This document shows positions 17,840 to 26,440 of a DNA stretch of 64,000 nucleotides, piece after piece (within the stretch, counting starts at the first letter, position 1; the number at the start of each line of letters is the position of its first letter). The stretch is taken from assembly GCF_019443425.1 (NCBI RefSeq), contig NZ_CP080382.1:806001-870000 (forward strand), in the 5' to 3' direction. A program made the position numbers and the translations under genes. This DNA comes from Arthrobacter sp. PAMC25284 (GTDB lineage Bacteria; Actinomycetota; Actinomycetes; Actinomycetales; Micrococcaceae). The notes beneath the pieces were generated by a model. It was not told the DNA's origin. It worked only from the letters and a program-made list of their open reading frames with translations, and ran no database searches.

Positions 17840-18118
17840 ATGGCGATCAGGTGGGCGGATAGCGCAGAAAAGCATGGAATTGCCCGTGAGGATGCGTTGA
17901 ATGCGATCCTGAACCAGATCTACCACGTTGAGCAGTTCGATGAGCCGCGTGTGGAATCGGGCGTACGTCCGGATCTGTTTATCGGCCCTTCCCGGGACCG
18001 CCGGATGATTCTCGAAGTCATGGCGGTCATTACACCGCCCAACGACATCCTGGTCTTCCACGTGATGGAGGCGAGGCGGAAGATACTCGACATTGCCGAG
18101 AGAGGAACAACGGAATGA
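17840..18118 (+). CDS. Putative type II toxin, BrnT-like
   Basis: 92 residues: IRWADSAEKHGIAREDALNAI, then VRPDLFIGPSRDR, then ILVFHVMEARRKIL. The KHGI...EDAL start and the terminal VFHVMEAR strand recall the RelE/BrnT-fold ribonuclease toxins. Gene order (toxin first, RHH antitoxin second) is also that of brnTA. No Shine-Dalgarno precedes the ATG and the operator ends three bases upstream, so the transcript is probably leaderless. It overlaps the next gene by four bases (ATGA). Confidence 0.7.
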   Translation: MAIRWADSAEKHGIAREDALNAILNQIYHVEQFDEPRVESGVRPDLFIGPSRDRRMILEVMAVITPPNDILVFHVMEARRKILDIAERGTTE

Positions 18119-18471
18119 GTGAGAAGAAGGCCAAGGGCGGCCAGGACCTGAGCCTGGAGGAACAGGCCCGCTTCCATGCCTTGGGGGAATGGGCGGAGAC
18201 CGCCGATATCGGCCCGGACGCCCGCATCAGCAAGGCGTCCGGGCCAGGTGCCGGCCGCGCCCTCCTGGAAGCAGCCCTGGGTTCCCCCGAGGCGGTAAAA
18301 AGAGCCGTGGGCAAGCCGTCCCTGAGCAGCAAGGGAACGTCCCCGTCCCGGACCATCCGGCTCCCGAAGGACATGGACGCGCAACTGCTCGCCCGGTCCG
18401 AAATGGAGCACCGCAAGCCCAGCGAAATCCTCCGAGAAGCGCTGGCCCAATACCTTGCCAAAGCCTCCTGA
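18115..18471 (+). CDS. Ribbon-helix-helix (CopG-like) antitoxin
   Basis: 118 residues. The C-terminal third reads SRTIRLPKDMDAQLLARSEMEHRKPSEILREALAQYLAK. The beta strand (TIRLP) and two helices are a ribbon-helix-helix DNA-binding unit. The N-terminal 75 residues are charged and probably disordered until they wrap the toxin. It is translationally coupled to the upstream toxin. RHH antitoxins neutralise the toxin and repress the operon through the upstream palindrome. Placing the DNA-binding part at the C-terminus is less common but known in BrnA-like proteins. Confidence 0.8.
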   Translation: MSEKKAKGGQDLSLEEQARFHALGEWAETADIGPDARISKASGPGAGRALLEAALGSPEAVKRAVGKPSLSSKGTSPSRTIRLPKDMDAQLLARSEMEHRKPSEILREALAQYLAKAS

Positions 18472-18587
18472 CGGCAGGCAGGTGATTGACGTGTACCCCT
18501 CAAGGGTCCCGACAGCCTTGACTGCAGCCCTGATCTAATTCGCGCCGGTTCCTGGATGTACGACGAGACGGATCTAAATCCTTTTGG

Positions 18588-19190
18588 CTACCGGGCATTC
18601 TTCGTCTCCGGGGAAACGCGCTGGAGCAGGGCGTTGTGTACCTGTTCAAGGGTGGTGGCGCGCACTTCGGCCGTCGCCAGCTTCCGGGAAGCGTCCGCGG
18701 CCTCCTTGGCAGCAGCCCGCTCGGACTCCCGTGAATCCTCCAGCTGCTTACCGATCACGGCAAGCTGGCGCTCCAACGCGTCCCGCTGCGCCTGAAGGCG
18801 TTCAAGTTCCTCGGCATGCCCCGCCGCGGCGGCATCCTTCTCGGCGCTGGCCTGGTCCAGGTCGGCGACGAGCTCGGCGATCTCAAGATCCTTGTCTTTT
18901 CGTTCCTGCGCCCAGGCTGCCTCCGCGGCCGCGTGGCGTTCAGCGGCCAGGGCGGATGCTTCTGCCCAGCAGGCACCGGCCAGGCGTGCCGCCTGCTCCA
19001 GCAGAGTCGGCGGCGCGGCTGCGACCTTCCCGCCCGCGGCCTGCTTTTCCTCGGTCCATTCCTTCAGATACCGGGTGGCGTCGGCGTTGCTCACGCCGGC
19101 CGCCGCGCGGACCGTCGACACGGTGGGCCGGCGCTCGGCACTGATCTGCTCGGCCGCGGCATAGACGCGGTCTTTCACGCTCAACGTCAT
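18588..19190 (-). CDS. kfrA: KfrA-like plasmid DNA-binding coiled-coil protein
   Basis: 200 residues starting MTLSVKDRVYAAAEQISAER at 19190, with AGAGG about ten bases upstream. The N-terminal KfrA_N helix-turn-helix (RPTVSTVRAAAGVSNADATRYLKEW) is followed by a long alanine/glutamate-rich coiled coil (about 75-185). This is the KfrA architecture: a plasmid-stability protein that binds its own promoter and may act as a nucleoid-like scaffold. A 36-bp palindrome lies 28 bases upstream of the start. A longer frame opening at 19625 has no coding support and would read through the operator. Confidence 0.85.
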   Translation of the reverse strand: MTLSVKDRVYAAAEQISAERRPTVSTVRAAAGVSNADATRYLKEWTEEKQAAGGKVAAAPPTLLEQAARLAGACWAEASALAAERHAAAEAAWAQERKDKDLEIAELVADLDQASAEKDAAAAGHAEELERLQAQRDALERQLAVIGKQLEDSRESERAAAKEAADASRKLATAEVRATTLEQVHNALLQRVSPETKNAR

Positions 19191-19217
19191 CAAAAAGCAC
19201 CTCTCCAATCCATCAGA

Positions 19218-19253
19218 AGTAGTAGGAGTAGTATTGATACTACTCCTACTACT
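19218..19253. promoter_or_regulatory. KfrA operator: perfect 16-bp inverted repeat
   Basis: AGTAGTAGGAGTAGTA (19218-19233), TTGA, TACTACTCCTACTACT (19238-19253). It lies in the kfrA promoter region and also has an internal AGTAGTAGG-type direct repeat. Autorepression by KfrA is the straightforward reading. Confidence 0.85.
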
Positions 19254-19481
19254 ACCCATTTTTGGCTCCGTATAGCGCCGGTTCGGATGACGCCGCCACC
19301 GGTCCCGGCTGAAATAGCTGCGACCTACGACGGGCCGGCAGCGCAAAGCTTGGACCACGCGAAACTTGAATGACGCCTCGCCGGCCTCAACGACGCCGAG
19401 AACGGGTCCTGTGACGGGTGCCAGCCAAGGGGGCGTCGTCGGAGCTTCCGTGGAGGCCCTGGTGCCAGCAGGCGCACGAAA

Positions 19482-19516
19482 GAAGCCGCCAGTCATGGGG
19501 GACGACTGACGGCTTC
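19482..19516. terminator. Hairpin terminator after the 76-residue protein gene
   Basis: GAAGCCGCCAGTC, a ten-base loop, GACTGACGGCTTC. One mismatch in a 13-base stem. It lies 15 bases past the stop codon of the gene at 19531-19761. Confidence 0.6.
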
Positions 19517-19530
19517 CGCTTCCTAGGGCG

Positions 19531-19761
19531 TCACGCTTCGGCGGACTCGTCGCGCACAGGAGTCCACGAGATATACACGGTCCCTGAGTCCTTTCCCCGC
19601 AGCTCGGCCCGCTCGTCCACCGCATCCTCGTGCTCCAGCAGATATGCCGCGATCATCCGGTCGGCTATCGCCGACCCCTGGTACTGGTCCTGGGCTGACA
19701 CACGGCCCAGAAAGACCCAGTCCTCAACACCGACAAGTTTCAGGAACGCATTGAATAACAT
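19531..19761 (-). CDS. Hypothetical 76-residue cytosolic protein
   Basis: MLFNAFLKLVGVEDWVFLGR through GTVYISWTPVRDESAEA. The composition is that of a folded soluble alpha/beta protein, with no membrane segment. A hairpin terminator follows. It is downstream of, and co-oriented with, the DUF2130 gene at 19811-21226, about 50 bases away, so the two could share a transcript. No family recognised. Confidence 0.6.
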   Translation of the reverse strand: MLFNAFLKLVGVEDWVFLGRVSAQDQYQGSAIADRMIAAYLLEHEDAVDERAELRGKDSGTVYISWTPVRDESAEA

Positions 19762-19810
19762 CCTGAACCCAAGCTACGAGGACGGGACTGCCCAACCAGA
19801 AGACGCATCA

Positions 19811-21226
19811 TCAGTTGACTTCCCACTCGGCCGTCTTGGCCTGCTCCAGCTCGACAAACCTGGCGGCCATTGTCGCGTTGCCTCGTGTGAGCTTCCTAAT
19901 CGTGAGGTCTTCGGCCTTGGCGTTCGCAAGCCGCAGGTTGTTGGCCGACTTGTGCAGCGCCTCTTTCGTCTTCTCCAAGTCTTTGATCGCTTCGTCGATG
20001 CGCTTGATCGCCTCCACGAAACCGTCGGAGGCGAGCCGCCAGTTGCGGCCGAACGCGTCCTTGAAGTCATCGATCTGCTGCTCGAAGTTCGTGATATCGA
20101 GGTTCTGCGCCTTAACCAGCGCGAGCTCGGTCTTGTACTTGAGCGAGTTCATCGCGGCGTTCCGCAGCAGCGCGATCAACTGGATGAAGAACTGCGGCCG
20201 GATGACGTACATTTTCGGATAGCGGTGAGAGACGTCAACGATCCCAGTGTTGTAGAGCTCGCTGTCGGGCTCGAGCAGTGAGACCAGCACGGCGTACTCG
20301 CACCCCTTCTCGGTGCGGTCTTTGTCCAGCTCCTTCAGGAAATCTTCGTTCTTGTGCTTTGTCGCGGTGCCGTCGTTCTCGTTCTTCATCTCGAACATGA
20401 TCGAGACAATCTCAGTACCAGCACTATCGGAGTCGCGGAATATATAGTCGCCCTTGCTACCGGCCCGGGCATCGTTGTCCTTCTCGAAATAGGAGAGTGG
20501 GAAGGCTGTGGCACGGATGCGGTTGAACTCGATTTCGCAGTGCTGTTCAAGAGTTTCACCGACCATCTTGGTCGACAGCTTCGCCTTCAGGTCCCGCAGT
20601 CGCTCAATCTGTTCTTCACGGTCCTTGATCTGGGTTTCGTACTTGTCCTTCAGAGACGCCTCCCCGAGCTGCTTCGCAAGCTCGGCTCGTTCGAGACCAC
20701 TCTTGAATTCGTCCCGCTCCTTTTCGACGGTGCTGACTGCCTCGGTGATCGCAAGTCTCTGCACGATCTCAATAGCCTCGAGCTTCGCCGTGAGGTCTTG
20801 GATCGCGGTGTCCTTCGTCGAGGCGGCCTTCTGAAGTTCGTTGACGAGCTTCGCTTCGGCCAGCTCCGCCGATGACTGTTTCTCCTGCTTCGTCTGTTCG
20901 AGCTCGTTCACGAGCGCGTCGCGCTCCTTTTCGACGGCACTCAGCGCCTCTGCTACAGCGAGCTTCTGTGTGACCTCACGGGCATCGAGCTTCGCCTTCA
21001 GCTCCTGGATCGCGGCATCCTTGGCCGCCGCAGTCTTCTGAAGTTCACTGGCGGCCTTCGTCTCCGCGAGTTCGAGAGCCGTGGCCTTGTCTTGCTCGGC
21101 CAGCTCGAGCCGCTCGTGGAGCTGCTGTTCGAACTCGGCATCGCGAACCTGCTTGACGATGTCGGCGTAGCCGGCCTCATCGATAGTGAATGTCTGTCCG
21201 CAGTGCGGGCACTTGATTTCATGCAT
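19811..21226 (-). CDS. DUF2130 domain protein with coiled-coil N-terminal half
   Basis: 471 residues from MHEIKCPHCGQTFTIDEAGY. The start has one CxxC zinc-ribbon half. A long coiled coil runs to about residue 235, with internally repeated segments (LAVAEALSAVEKERDALVNEL and LAITEAVSTVEKERDEFKSGL). The DUF2130 domain (about 240-410) includes KGDYIFRD, VSIMFEMKNENDGT, LDKDRTEKGCEYAVLVSLLE and IRPQFFIQLIALLRNAA. The EMKNE strand recalls PD-(D/E)XK-type nuclease cores. The role is unestablished; homologues are scattered, often on mobile DNA. The upstream Shine-Dalgarno is weak. Confidence 0.88.
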   Translation of the reverse strand: MHEIKCPHCGQTFTIDEAGYADIVKQVRDAEFEQQLHERLELAEQDKATALELAETKAASELQKTAAAKDAAIQELKAKLDAREVTQKLAVAEALSAVEKERDALVNELEQTKQEKQSSAELAEAKLVNELQKAASTKDTAIQDLTAKLEAIEIVQRLAITEAVSTVEKERDEFKSGLERAELAKQLGEASLKDKYETQIKDREEQIERLRDLKAKLSTKMVGETLEQHCEIEFNRIRATAFPLSYFEKDNDARAGSKGDYIFRDSDSAGTEIVSIMFEMKNENDGTATKHKNEDFLKELDKDRTEKGCEYAVLVSLLEPDSELYNTGIVDVSHRYPKMYVIRPQFFIQLIALLRNAAMNSLKYKTELALVKAQNLDITNFEQQIDDFKDAFGRNWRLASDGFVEAIKRIDEAIKDLEKTKEALHKSANNLRLANAKAEDLTIRKLTRGNATMAARFVELEQAKTAEWEVN

Positions 21227-21664
21227 AGCTGGAACCCCAATCAGGCTATGTCGGCCTCGAACGGCCGCACTTGTGTGCCCCTCTGGTCTTTCAGAGGGAG
21301 AAGAATTGTCGAGATACGCCGGTCTCCGGCGTGGCGGCATGCGAACCGACCGCCGAAGCGAACAGCAGCGTGCTGGGCTTGTTACGGCGCGGCGCAGAGT
21401 TGCCCGTAAGTCATTGACCCCCAAACTATCCCCCAGGGTGGCACCGTTGCGCCTTGCGTTCGCGCGGCCGGAGTCCTCCCGAGAGATGTCTAACAGTTGA
21501 TGTACATGTCTGTCGAGAAACTTGCTCCGCTCCGCCCCCGATGTGATGGGCAATCCTTTACCGGACACAAGCCGACGTTCGGCGCAGATATTGGTGATGT
21601 CTCGGGGGCTGTTGAAGGCTTAGCTGTCGGCTTGTCAAGCAAATCTTCAGCAGTCCCATCTGGT
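21227..21664. other. Gene-free stretch upstream of the DUF2130 gene
   Basis: No supported gene. Presumably holds the DUF2130 promoter. Nothing else distinct. Confidence 0.35.
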
Positions 21665-22069
21665 TTACCCGGGGATCTGGATCCGTGCGGCTTCCTGCAT
21701 CAGCGGGGTGGAGATCATCACAGTCGAAGCACCGGGCGCAATATCGAAAGCAATGAATCCGCGAGTCTTGTCACCCGGCAGAACGTCGCCAGAGCCAAGC
21801 TGATTGTCCGCGAAGAGGCTCAGATCGGCTTTGCGCCCATCAGCGTCCTTGGCAGTGAAGTAGAACGGATTGGAGCTGGTCTTACCCGATTCTGTTTCCC
21901 AGAGGACGTCCAACAACAAGTAGCTGCCGTTCTTCGCCGCGGTGGCGAATGCCGTCGTGGAAACAGCGTCCGTTCGCACGGCAGAGACGATCGTGATCTT
22001 CGCGATGTCGCCGTTGCCCATCTTGACGCTGAACGGTGCCCCAATCGACGGGCCGGAGGCAGGGGACAT
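21665..22069 (-). pseudogene. Truncated DUF4352-like secreted beta-sandwich protein
   Basis: The frame from about 22069 encodes GPSIGAPFSVKMGNGDIAKITIVSA, then GSYLLLDVLWETESGKTSSNPFYF, ADLSLFADNQLGSGDVLPGD and RGFIAFDI. This is the C-terminal immunoglobulin-like domain of DUF4352-type (TRF2-like) cell-surface proteins. The signal peptide and linker are missing: upstream sequence in this frame is arginine-rich noise. It is probably an N-terminally truncated relic, though an internal ATG near 22069 could still start it. Confidence 0.55.
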
Positions 22070-22380
22070 CAAAGCCGCCTCAAAAGACTGGGCCTGGAGC
22101 CAGGACCCCGCTGCCGAAGGAAACCCTCTCGGCCGCCACGGAACCGGAAACCTCCGATCACCCGCGCAGATAACACCATGACAGAGCCGCGTTTCTCTCT
22201 CCGTTCCGTGCGCCGACATTTACTCGCAGCCAGCCAGTCAGCGGGGCCTTCCGAAGGCCGGCACCGCCCCTGGCGGACCAGGATCGCATCCTGATCTTTT
22301 GGCGGGTTCCTCCGTACAATGGAACTGTCGGACCCTGCGGCAGTCACGCCGGCGGGGCGGCCTAATAAGGAGCACGCACC

Positions 22381-22557
22381 ATGGGCTTGGGTGATAAGAT
22401 CCACAACGCTTCGGAGAAACTCCACGGCAAGGGCAAGGAAACCGCCGGAGATGCCACCGGAAACGACCGGTTAAAGACCGAGGGCAAACGCCACCAAGTC
22501 AAAGCCGACCTGAAGCAGGCCGGCGAAAAAGTCAAAGACGCCTTCAAAAAACACTGA
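22381..22557 (+). CDS. CsbD-family stress protein
   Basis: 58 residues, MGLGDKIHNASEKLHGKGKE through VKDAFKKH. It is rich in lysine and glutamate and hydrophilic, with the GKGKETAGDATGNDRLKTEGK core of the CsbD family. Members are general-stress proteins of unknown mechanism. AAGGAG lies eight bases before the ATG. It starts the stress-related block of this region. Confidence 0.92.
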   Translation: MGLGDKIHNASEKLHGKGKETAGDATGNDRLKTEGKRHQVKADLKQAGEKVKDAFKKH

Positions 22558-22584
22558 TCCGGAAGACCTGCGGACGACGCGCCC

Positions 22585-22806
22585 ATGAGCGAACCAAGGA
22601 ATCCGGTTTCCGGCCGCCGGGTCAACAGCCCGGTCCCGGCCGGTCATGCCGGGCACAGTCTCCATCACGAAATCCTCACCACACAGCAGATACGCGAAGT
22701 GGGCAGGCGCCGCACGGATGCAGAAGAGAAACTTGCCCAACATCTGCGCGAGGCCCGGCACAAAAGCCGGGACTCCGGAAACCCCGAAACGCCCGCAAAT
22801 CCCTGA
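22585..22806 (+). CDS. Hypothetical 73-residue charged protein
   Basis: MSEPRNPVSGRRVNSPVPAG, then SLHHEILTTQQIREVGRRRTDAEEKLAQHLREARHK. One amphipathic helix in a hydrophilic chain. It follows csbD by 27 bases on the same strand and may be co-transcribed. No family recognised. Confidence 0.45.
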   Translation: MSEPRNPVSGRRVNSPVPAGHAGHSLHHEILTTQQIREVGRRRTDAEEKLAQHLREARHKSRDSGNPETPANP

Positions 22807-23180
22807 CCCTCCCCGCCCCTCCAGCAGCCCGTCTCTGCGTGGAGGCCGGTACCGCGTGCGGGGTCCGCACGCTATCCGCACCGCAAGTCGCGCCAGGCAT
22901 CATTTTCAGACCCGGACGCCACAACGCGCCGCGCGCATCGTGACAGGAGTCGCTACGGAGCGGCGCTCGAACCCCTGCACCGGCCCCGACCCTATCCCGG
23001 GAACGACGAGCACCTTGCCGGCTGACAAAAATCCATGGTTGCCCCAGCGGCAAGCACCGGGGCGACCATTCCTCCTGCCCATCCCCTACCCGCAAACGTC
23101 ATGGCCCGGGGCCTCTGGGTGGCCCGCGAAGGACCCGAACCCGCTTAGCATTTATCCATCAGGTCTATTGGGGGGGAAAT
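22807..23180. other. Gene-free stretch
   Basis: No supported gene or clear signal on either strand, apart from a poly-G run with GGGGGGGAAAT before the next small ORF. Confidence 0.3.
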
Positions 23181-23393
23181 ATGAACAAGGCGCAAAGGCG
23201 CGCTTATATGGAGCCGCCCTGCCCGGCGTGCGGTTCCCGGGTTGCCCCGACTTGGAAAGATCAGCGGTCCCGGGCTGACCCGCAGCCCGACTGGCAGGTC
23301 AGCGCACGGCAATGCAGCAGCCGGACCTGCGCTCTCAACGACCCGCGGAACTGGACCGGCTACTCCCTGAACCCGTCATCGACGCGAACCTGA
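23181..23393 (+). CDS. Possible 70-residue protein with four cysteines
   Basis: MNKAQRRAYMEPPCPACGSR starts a frame with CPACG and a later C-x(5)-C pair (RQCSSRTCAL), a possible zinc ribbon. A GGGGG sequence lies six bases upstream of the ATG. No homology recalled. Weak support. Confidence 0.4.
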   Translation: MNKAQRRAYMEPPCPACGSRVAPTWKDQRSRADPQPDWQVSARQCSSRTCALNDPRNWTGYSLNPSSTRT

Positions 23394-23540
23394 CCCGCAG
23401 CCAACTGGCATGCGTCAGGCGGGATCACCGGGCCTGTCCGAAAGCAGTCCGAGTCGATGCCAGCGGAAGGAATACGGGGGTCTCGTCCGCACCCCCTACC
23501 GCCGTAGCACCGCACGGCCCCGCGGCGGCCGGGACCGTTG

Positions 23541-23631
23541 TACAGTACTTTCCAAGGCCTTCCGCTGCCGGATCCGGCAGCGGTGGGACGGTTCCGGACT
23601 CAGCCGGAACGGGGGAACAGAGGAACAGACT
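23541..23631 (+). promoter_or_regulatory. 91-nt leader of the first EAL gene, with two hairpins
   Basis: Begins TACAGT (possible -10). It continues with a palindrome, CTGCCGGATCCGGCAG, and then GTTCCGGACTCAGCCGGAAC (23591-23610), a hairpin, before the ribosome-binding site. The second EAL gene has a leader of exactly the same length with the same second hairpin at the same place. Confidence 0.6.
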
Positions 23632-24636
23632 ATGTCGATGGATTCGTCATCCATTCCTGCGCGCTCCGGGAACGAGCCACCGCCGGGCCCGGACCCTGGC
23701 GCCCCGCGCCGCGATGACGGTTCGGAAACACCCCGGTTCTTCGACGTCGATACTGAGTCGGGCCCGTCGGACCCCGTGCCGGCACAGGACAGTGCCGGGG
23801 ACCGGCTCCGTGAATCCCGGGTGGCTGGTCCCGGACACCGGGAAACAGTCCTGACCGAATACCTCGCACCGGGATCCCGGACCGCGGCGGCGGCAACGCC
23901 GGCCGTGGGGGTCGGGGAATTCCTGACGGGCAGGCTGCTGCTGACTGCCTTCCAACCCATCCTCGATCTGTCCACGGGCGCCATCGCCGGTGTTGAAGCC
24001 TTCACCCGGTTTGCCGGCGACGGAAGCGATGACGCGCAGCGTTGGTTCGCTGCGGCCGCCCGCGCCGGGCTGGGACGTGAGCTGGAATTCGCGGCACTGG
24101 AATCTGCCCTCTGCGCCGCCGTGCACCTGCCGCCGCATCTGTACGTGGCGCTGAAAGTCTCCCCCGCCGTCTGCCTGGACCCGCTGCTGCCGGGCCTGTT
24201 CCACGGATCGGCGCTGGCCCCTGACCGGACGGTACTTCAACTCACCGAGCCGCTGACAGACGCCCAGCTCACAGCCCTCGCCACCGTCCTGGCCCCGCTC
24301 CGCCGGCAAGGGGTCCGTCTCGCGGTGGACCACGTGGGTTCCTACGCCGACTCGATCCGCCACATCCGGGAACTGGAACCCGACATCATCAAGATTGACC
24401 GGAACCTGATCGCCGGAATCGACACGGACTACCTCCGCCATGCCTTCGGCGACGCCATGGCCGGGTTCGCCGGAAAACTCGGGGCCACGCTCGTCGTAGA
24501 AGGCATCGAAACCGCTGCAGAACTCACGACCGTCCGCTCCCTCGGCATGACCGCGGGACAGGGCTACTTCCTCGGCCGGCCCACCACCAGCCCCGAGGAC
24601 TGGGCCCACTGGCACCATCTTCCAGAAGAATCGTAA
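23632..24636 (+). CDS. EAL-domain protein with degenerate catalytic motifs
   Basis: 334 residues. A disordered proline/glycine-rich N-terminus of about 95 residues is followed by an EAL fold: FQPILDLSTGAIAGVEAFTRF (EAL reads EAF, E at 122), VLQLTEPL, LAVDHVGSYADS, IIKIDRNLI, VVEGIET and AGQGYFLGRP. Several metal and substrate positions of active c-di-GMP phosphodiesterases are altered. The first strand has LKVSP where active enzymes have N, and the DD(F)G pair reads DH. It is therefore likely a c-di-GMP receptor or protein-interaction EAL, not a hydrolase. No GGDEF or sensor domain. It is a paralogue of 33882-34988. Confidence 0.87.
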   Translation: MSMDSSSIPARSGNEPPPGPDPGAPRRDDGSETPRFFDVDTESGPSDPVPAQDSAGDRLRESRVAGPGHRETVLTEYLAPGSRTAAAATPAVGVGEFLTGRLLLTAFQPILDLSTGAIAGVEAFTRFAGDGSDDAQRWFAAAARAGLGRELEFAALESALCAAVHLPPHLYVALKVSPAVCLDPLLPGLFHGSALAPDRTVLQLTEPLTDAQLTALATVLAPLRRQGVRLAVDHVGSYADSIRHIRELEPDIIKIDRNLIAGIDTDYLRHAFGDAMAGFAGKLGATLVVEGIETAAELTTVRSLGMTAGQGYFLGRPTTSPEDWAHWHHLPEES

Positions 24637-24761
24637 TTCCGGGCAGATCCCGGCGGGCTCCCGCACCCCTGACACCCGGACACCACGGGCCGCCAACCCG
24701 AACCCAAGGCAGGCATCAAGGCAAAGGAACGGCGCACACCACACTCACGACCCGGTGCCGG

Positions 24762-24980
24762 TTACCCGGGATCCGCGCGCCGTCCTACGGCACCCTTGCA
24801 GCCCAGGGCGCCCGCGGCCCAAACCAGCACCCGGGCCGCGGCCGCCAGGGCCAATAGGGCCGTCAGGGCCAGGAGCTGGCCGGCAACCATCACGGCCGCC
24901 ACACCGTGGGTGCCGTGCTGGGCGGTCGCTGATCCGGCGCCGGAGAGGTGAGTGATGTGTTCATGTGGTCCCCCAACCAT
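24762..24980 (-). CDS. Small single-helix membrane protein, histidine-rich N-terminus
   Basis: 72 residues starting MVGGPHEHITHLSGAGSATA at 24980, with AAGGA seven bases upstream. A single transmembrane helix (about 33-55, VMVAGQLLALTALLALAAAARV) is followed by a short basic tail with one cysteine. The histidines near the start could bind metal. Unknown family. Confidence 0.45.
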   Translation of the reverse strand: MVGGPHEHITHLSGAGSATAQHGTHGVAAVMVAGQLLALTALLALAAAARVLVWAAGALGCKGAVGRRADPG

Positions 24981-25043
24981 GATGATTTCCTTTATCGGGC
25001 CGATCCCGGCGGTTCCGCCACATCCAGGCCCGCGCCTCAGCAT

Positions 25044-25863
25044 CCGAAGGGCGCCGGCTCAATCGGGCGCCTTAAACGGACGGCCAGGTCACGTCGTGCA
25101 CTGGGTCCGGATCAGGCAGCCCCGGCCCCGGAGTCACATGCCAGGAGCCGGCATCAAGCCGGGGCGGGGCAGGCATGGATGGTGGAGCGGCCCGCCCCCA
25201 ACGGTTGGTACGGGCCGCTCTGGCCCGTACGCTAATAGGTTTTTGTCCGTCAGACAACGGGTGTTGACTTTCACGTCCCCGCGGCCTAAATTATTTCAGT
25301 CCCGCCGCATCCCCCAATAGCGGCGGGACAACTACGTTTACGCCCCCGCCCCCATGAACTCCTACCGGGGCGCGGGTCGGGGTGCTGTCCGAACCCCGTT
25401 TCGGGTCTGCCGCCGCGCCCGGTGGCACGCAAGGCAAGGCCACAGGGAGTCAGGTGTACTACGTGATCATGGCCGCGGGCTGTCTGCGCGGCCCGGCAAA
25501 TGCATTCGACGGCCTGGCTTGATTCGGGACCATGGTCCACATATCCGAGACGCCAGCGCTGGCAGCGGTGCCTTTCAGGTCGCGGCGAATGTGGTGCTGA
25601 CTACGTGGGATAGCGCCGGCGGACCAGATGTTCACGGACAACACCCGAGCCACATCATCCCGCCTCCTGTGATTGTTAAATCGGGATGGCGGTTGGCCCT
25701 CCCGTTCACCCAAGGTCCGACGGGACTGACTCGGGGCAGCGTGGGGTTTATCCCGCACCAGGCTCGTCCATCGCGCCGCGTCCCGTGATGGAGTCGGGGC
25801 AGTTCCTATCGAATCCTGCAGGGTTTCAGAACTTCTTGCGGATGAGTGATGACCTCTTTCCGG
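25044..25863. other. Gene-poor stretch with two hairpins
   Basis: No supported gene. Contains a terminator-like hairpin at 25208-25239 and CCCGCCGC/GCGGCGGG arms at 25301-25327. Reading frames here lack protein-like composition. Confidence 0.4.
25208..25239 (+). terminator. Rho-independent-like terminator
   Basis: GTACGGGCC, five-base loop, GGCCCGTAC, then GCTAATAGG and a short T-run just after. No obvious gene immediately upstream on this strand. Confidence 0.5.
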
Positions 25864-26110
25864 CTAAAACCGCACCAAGGTCGGGTTATGGAAACACCCG
25901 CAAATCTGGAACGCAGGTGGAGCCTCTGATCGTGTGTGGGAGGTGCCCGCCTTCCTGATGTAGTCTTCGACGGAGTTTTCAGGAATGCGGTAGGAGTTAC
26001 CGAAGCGCACAGAGGCCAAGGGTGTCGGCGCGGGCCAGCCGATATACGGTCATCCTGGACACGCGCAGTATCTTGGCTGCCTCGGCGATGGTCAGGTACT
26101 GGTTGGGCAC
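25864..26110 (-). pseudogene. Excisionase-type (MerR-like HTH) DNA-binding protein, frameshifted
   Basis: From a GTG at 26110 one reads NQYLTIAEAAKILRVSRMTVYRLARADTL, the helix-turn-helix of excisionase/BldC-type proteins. The frame then shifts. Skipping one base near 26015 restores ASVRFGNSYRIPENSVEDYIRKAG, the expected wing and final helix. There is no good start or ribosome-binding site. Likely decayed, possibly the partner of a lost integrase. Confidence 0.6.
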
Positions 26111-26185
26111 GTTGCAAGGGACATCGCACTCCGACTCTCGCGGGTTCGGATCAGGTCGCTGGGTTGGCTTGGTGCGGACTGGCTG

Positions 26186-26440
26186 CTAGTCCGGCCGCCG
26201 TAGTTGCCGGTAGTCGTAGAAGAAGATTTGGTCTACGGTCTGCAGCCCTACGAACGTGCCGTTTTTGACGGCCACGCGGCCTTCGTTGCGGCCGTTGAAA
26301 GGATCATCACCGATGACGACCTCGCCGAGCTTGTAGGGAACAGGCACCCTGCGTGCACGGGCCAGAGTTTGGTGGACGAACCCGGACAGTCGCCGGACCC
26401 GGGCGCTGAATGCCGGTGCTCCGGCATGAATTTCCCCCAT
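26186..26440 (-). CDS. Hypothetical 84-residue protein
   Basis: Starts MGEIHAGAPAFSARVRRLSG at 26440, with AGGAG eight bases upstream. It is basic, then a beta-rich C-terminal part (VVIGDDPFNGRNEGRVAVKNGTFVGL, then IFFYDYRQL). No membrane segment. No family recognised. The good ribosome-binding site and composition support it as real. Confidence 0.6.
   Translation of the reverse strand: MGEIHAGAPAFSARVRRLSGFVHQTLARARRVPVPYKLGEVVIGDDPFNGRNEGRVAVKNGTFVGLQTVDQIFFYDYRQLRRPD

Noticed and set aside
18588..19625. Longer 345-codon version of KfrA
   Set aside because: It would translate through the palindromic operator; the start at 19190 has a ribosome-binding site and matches the family N-terminus.
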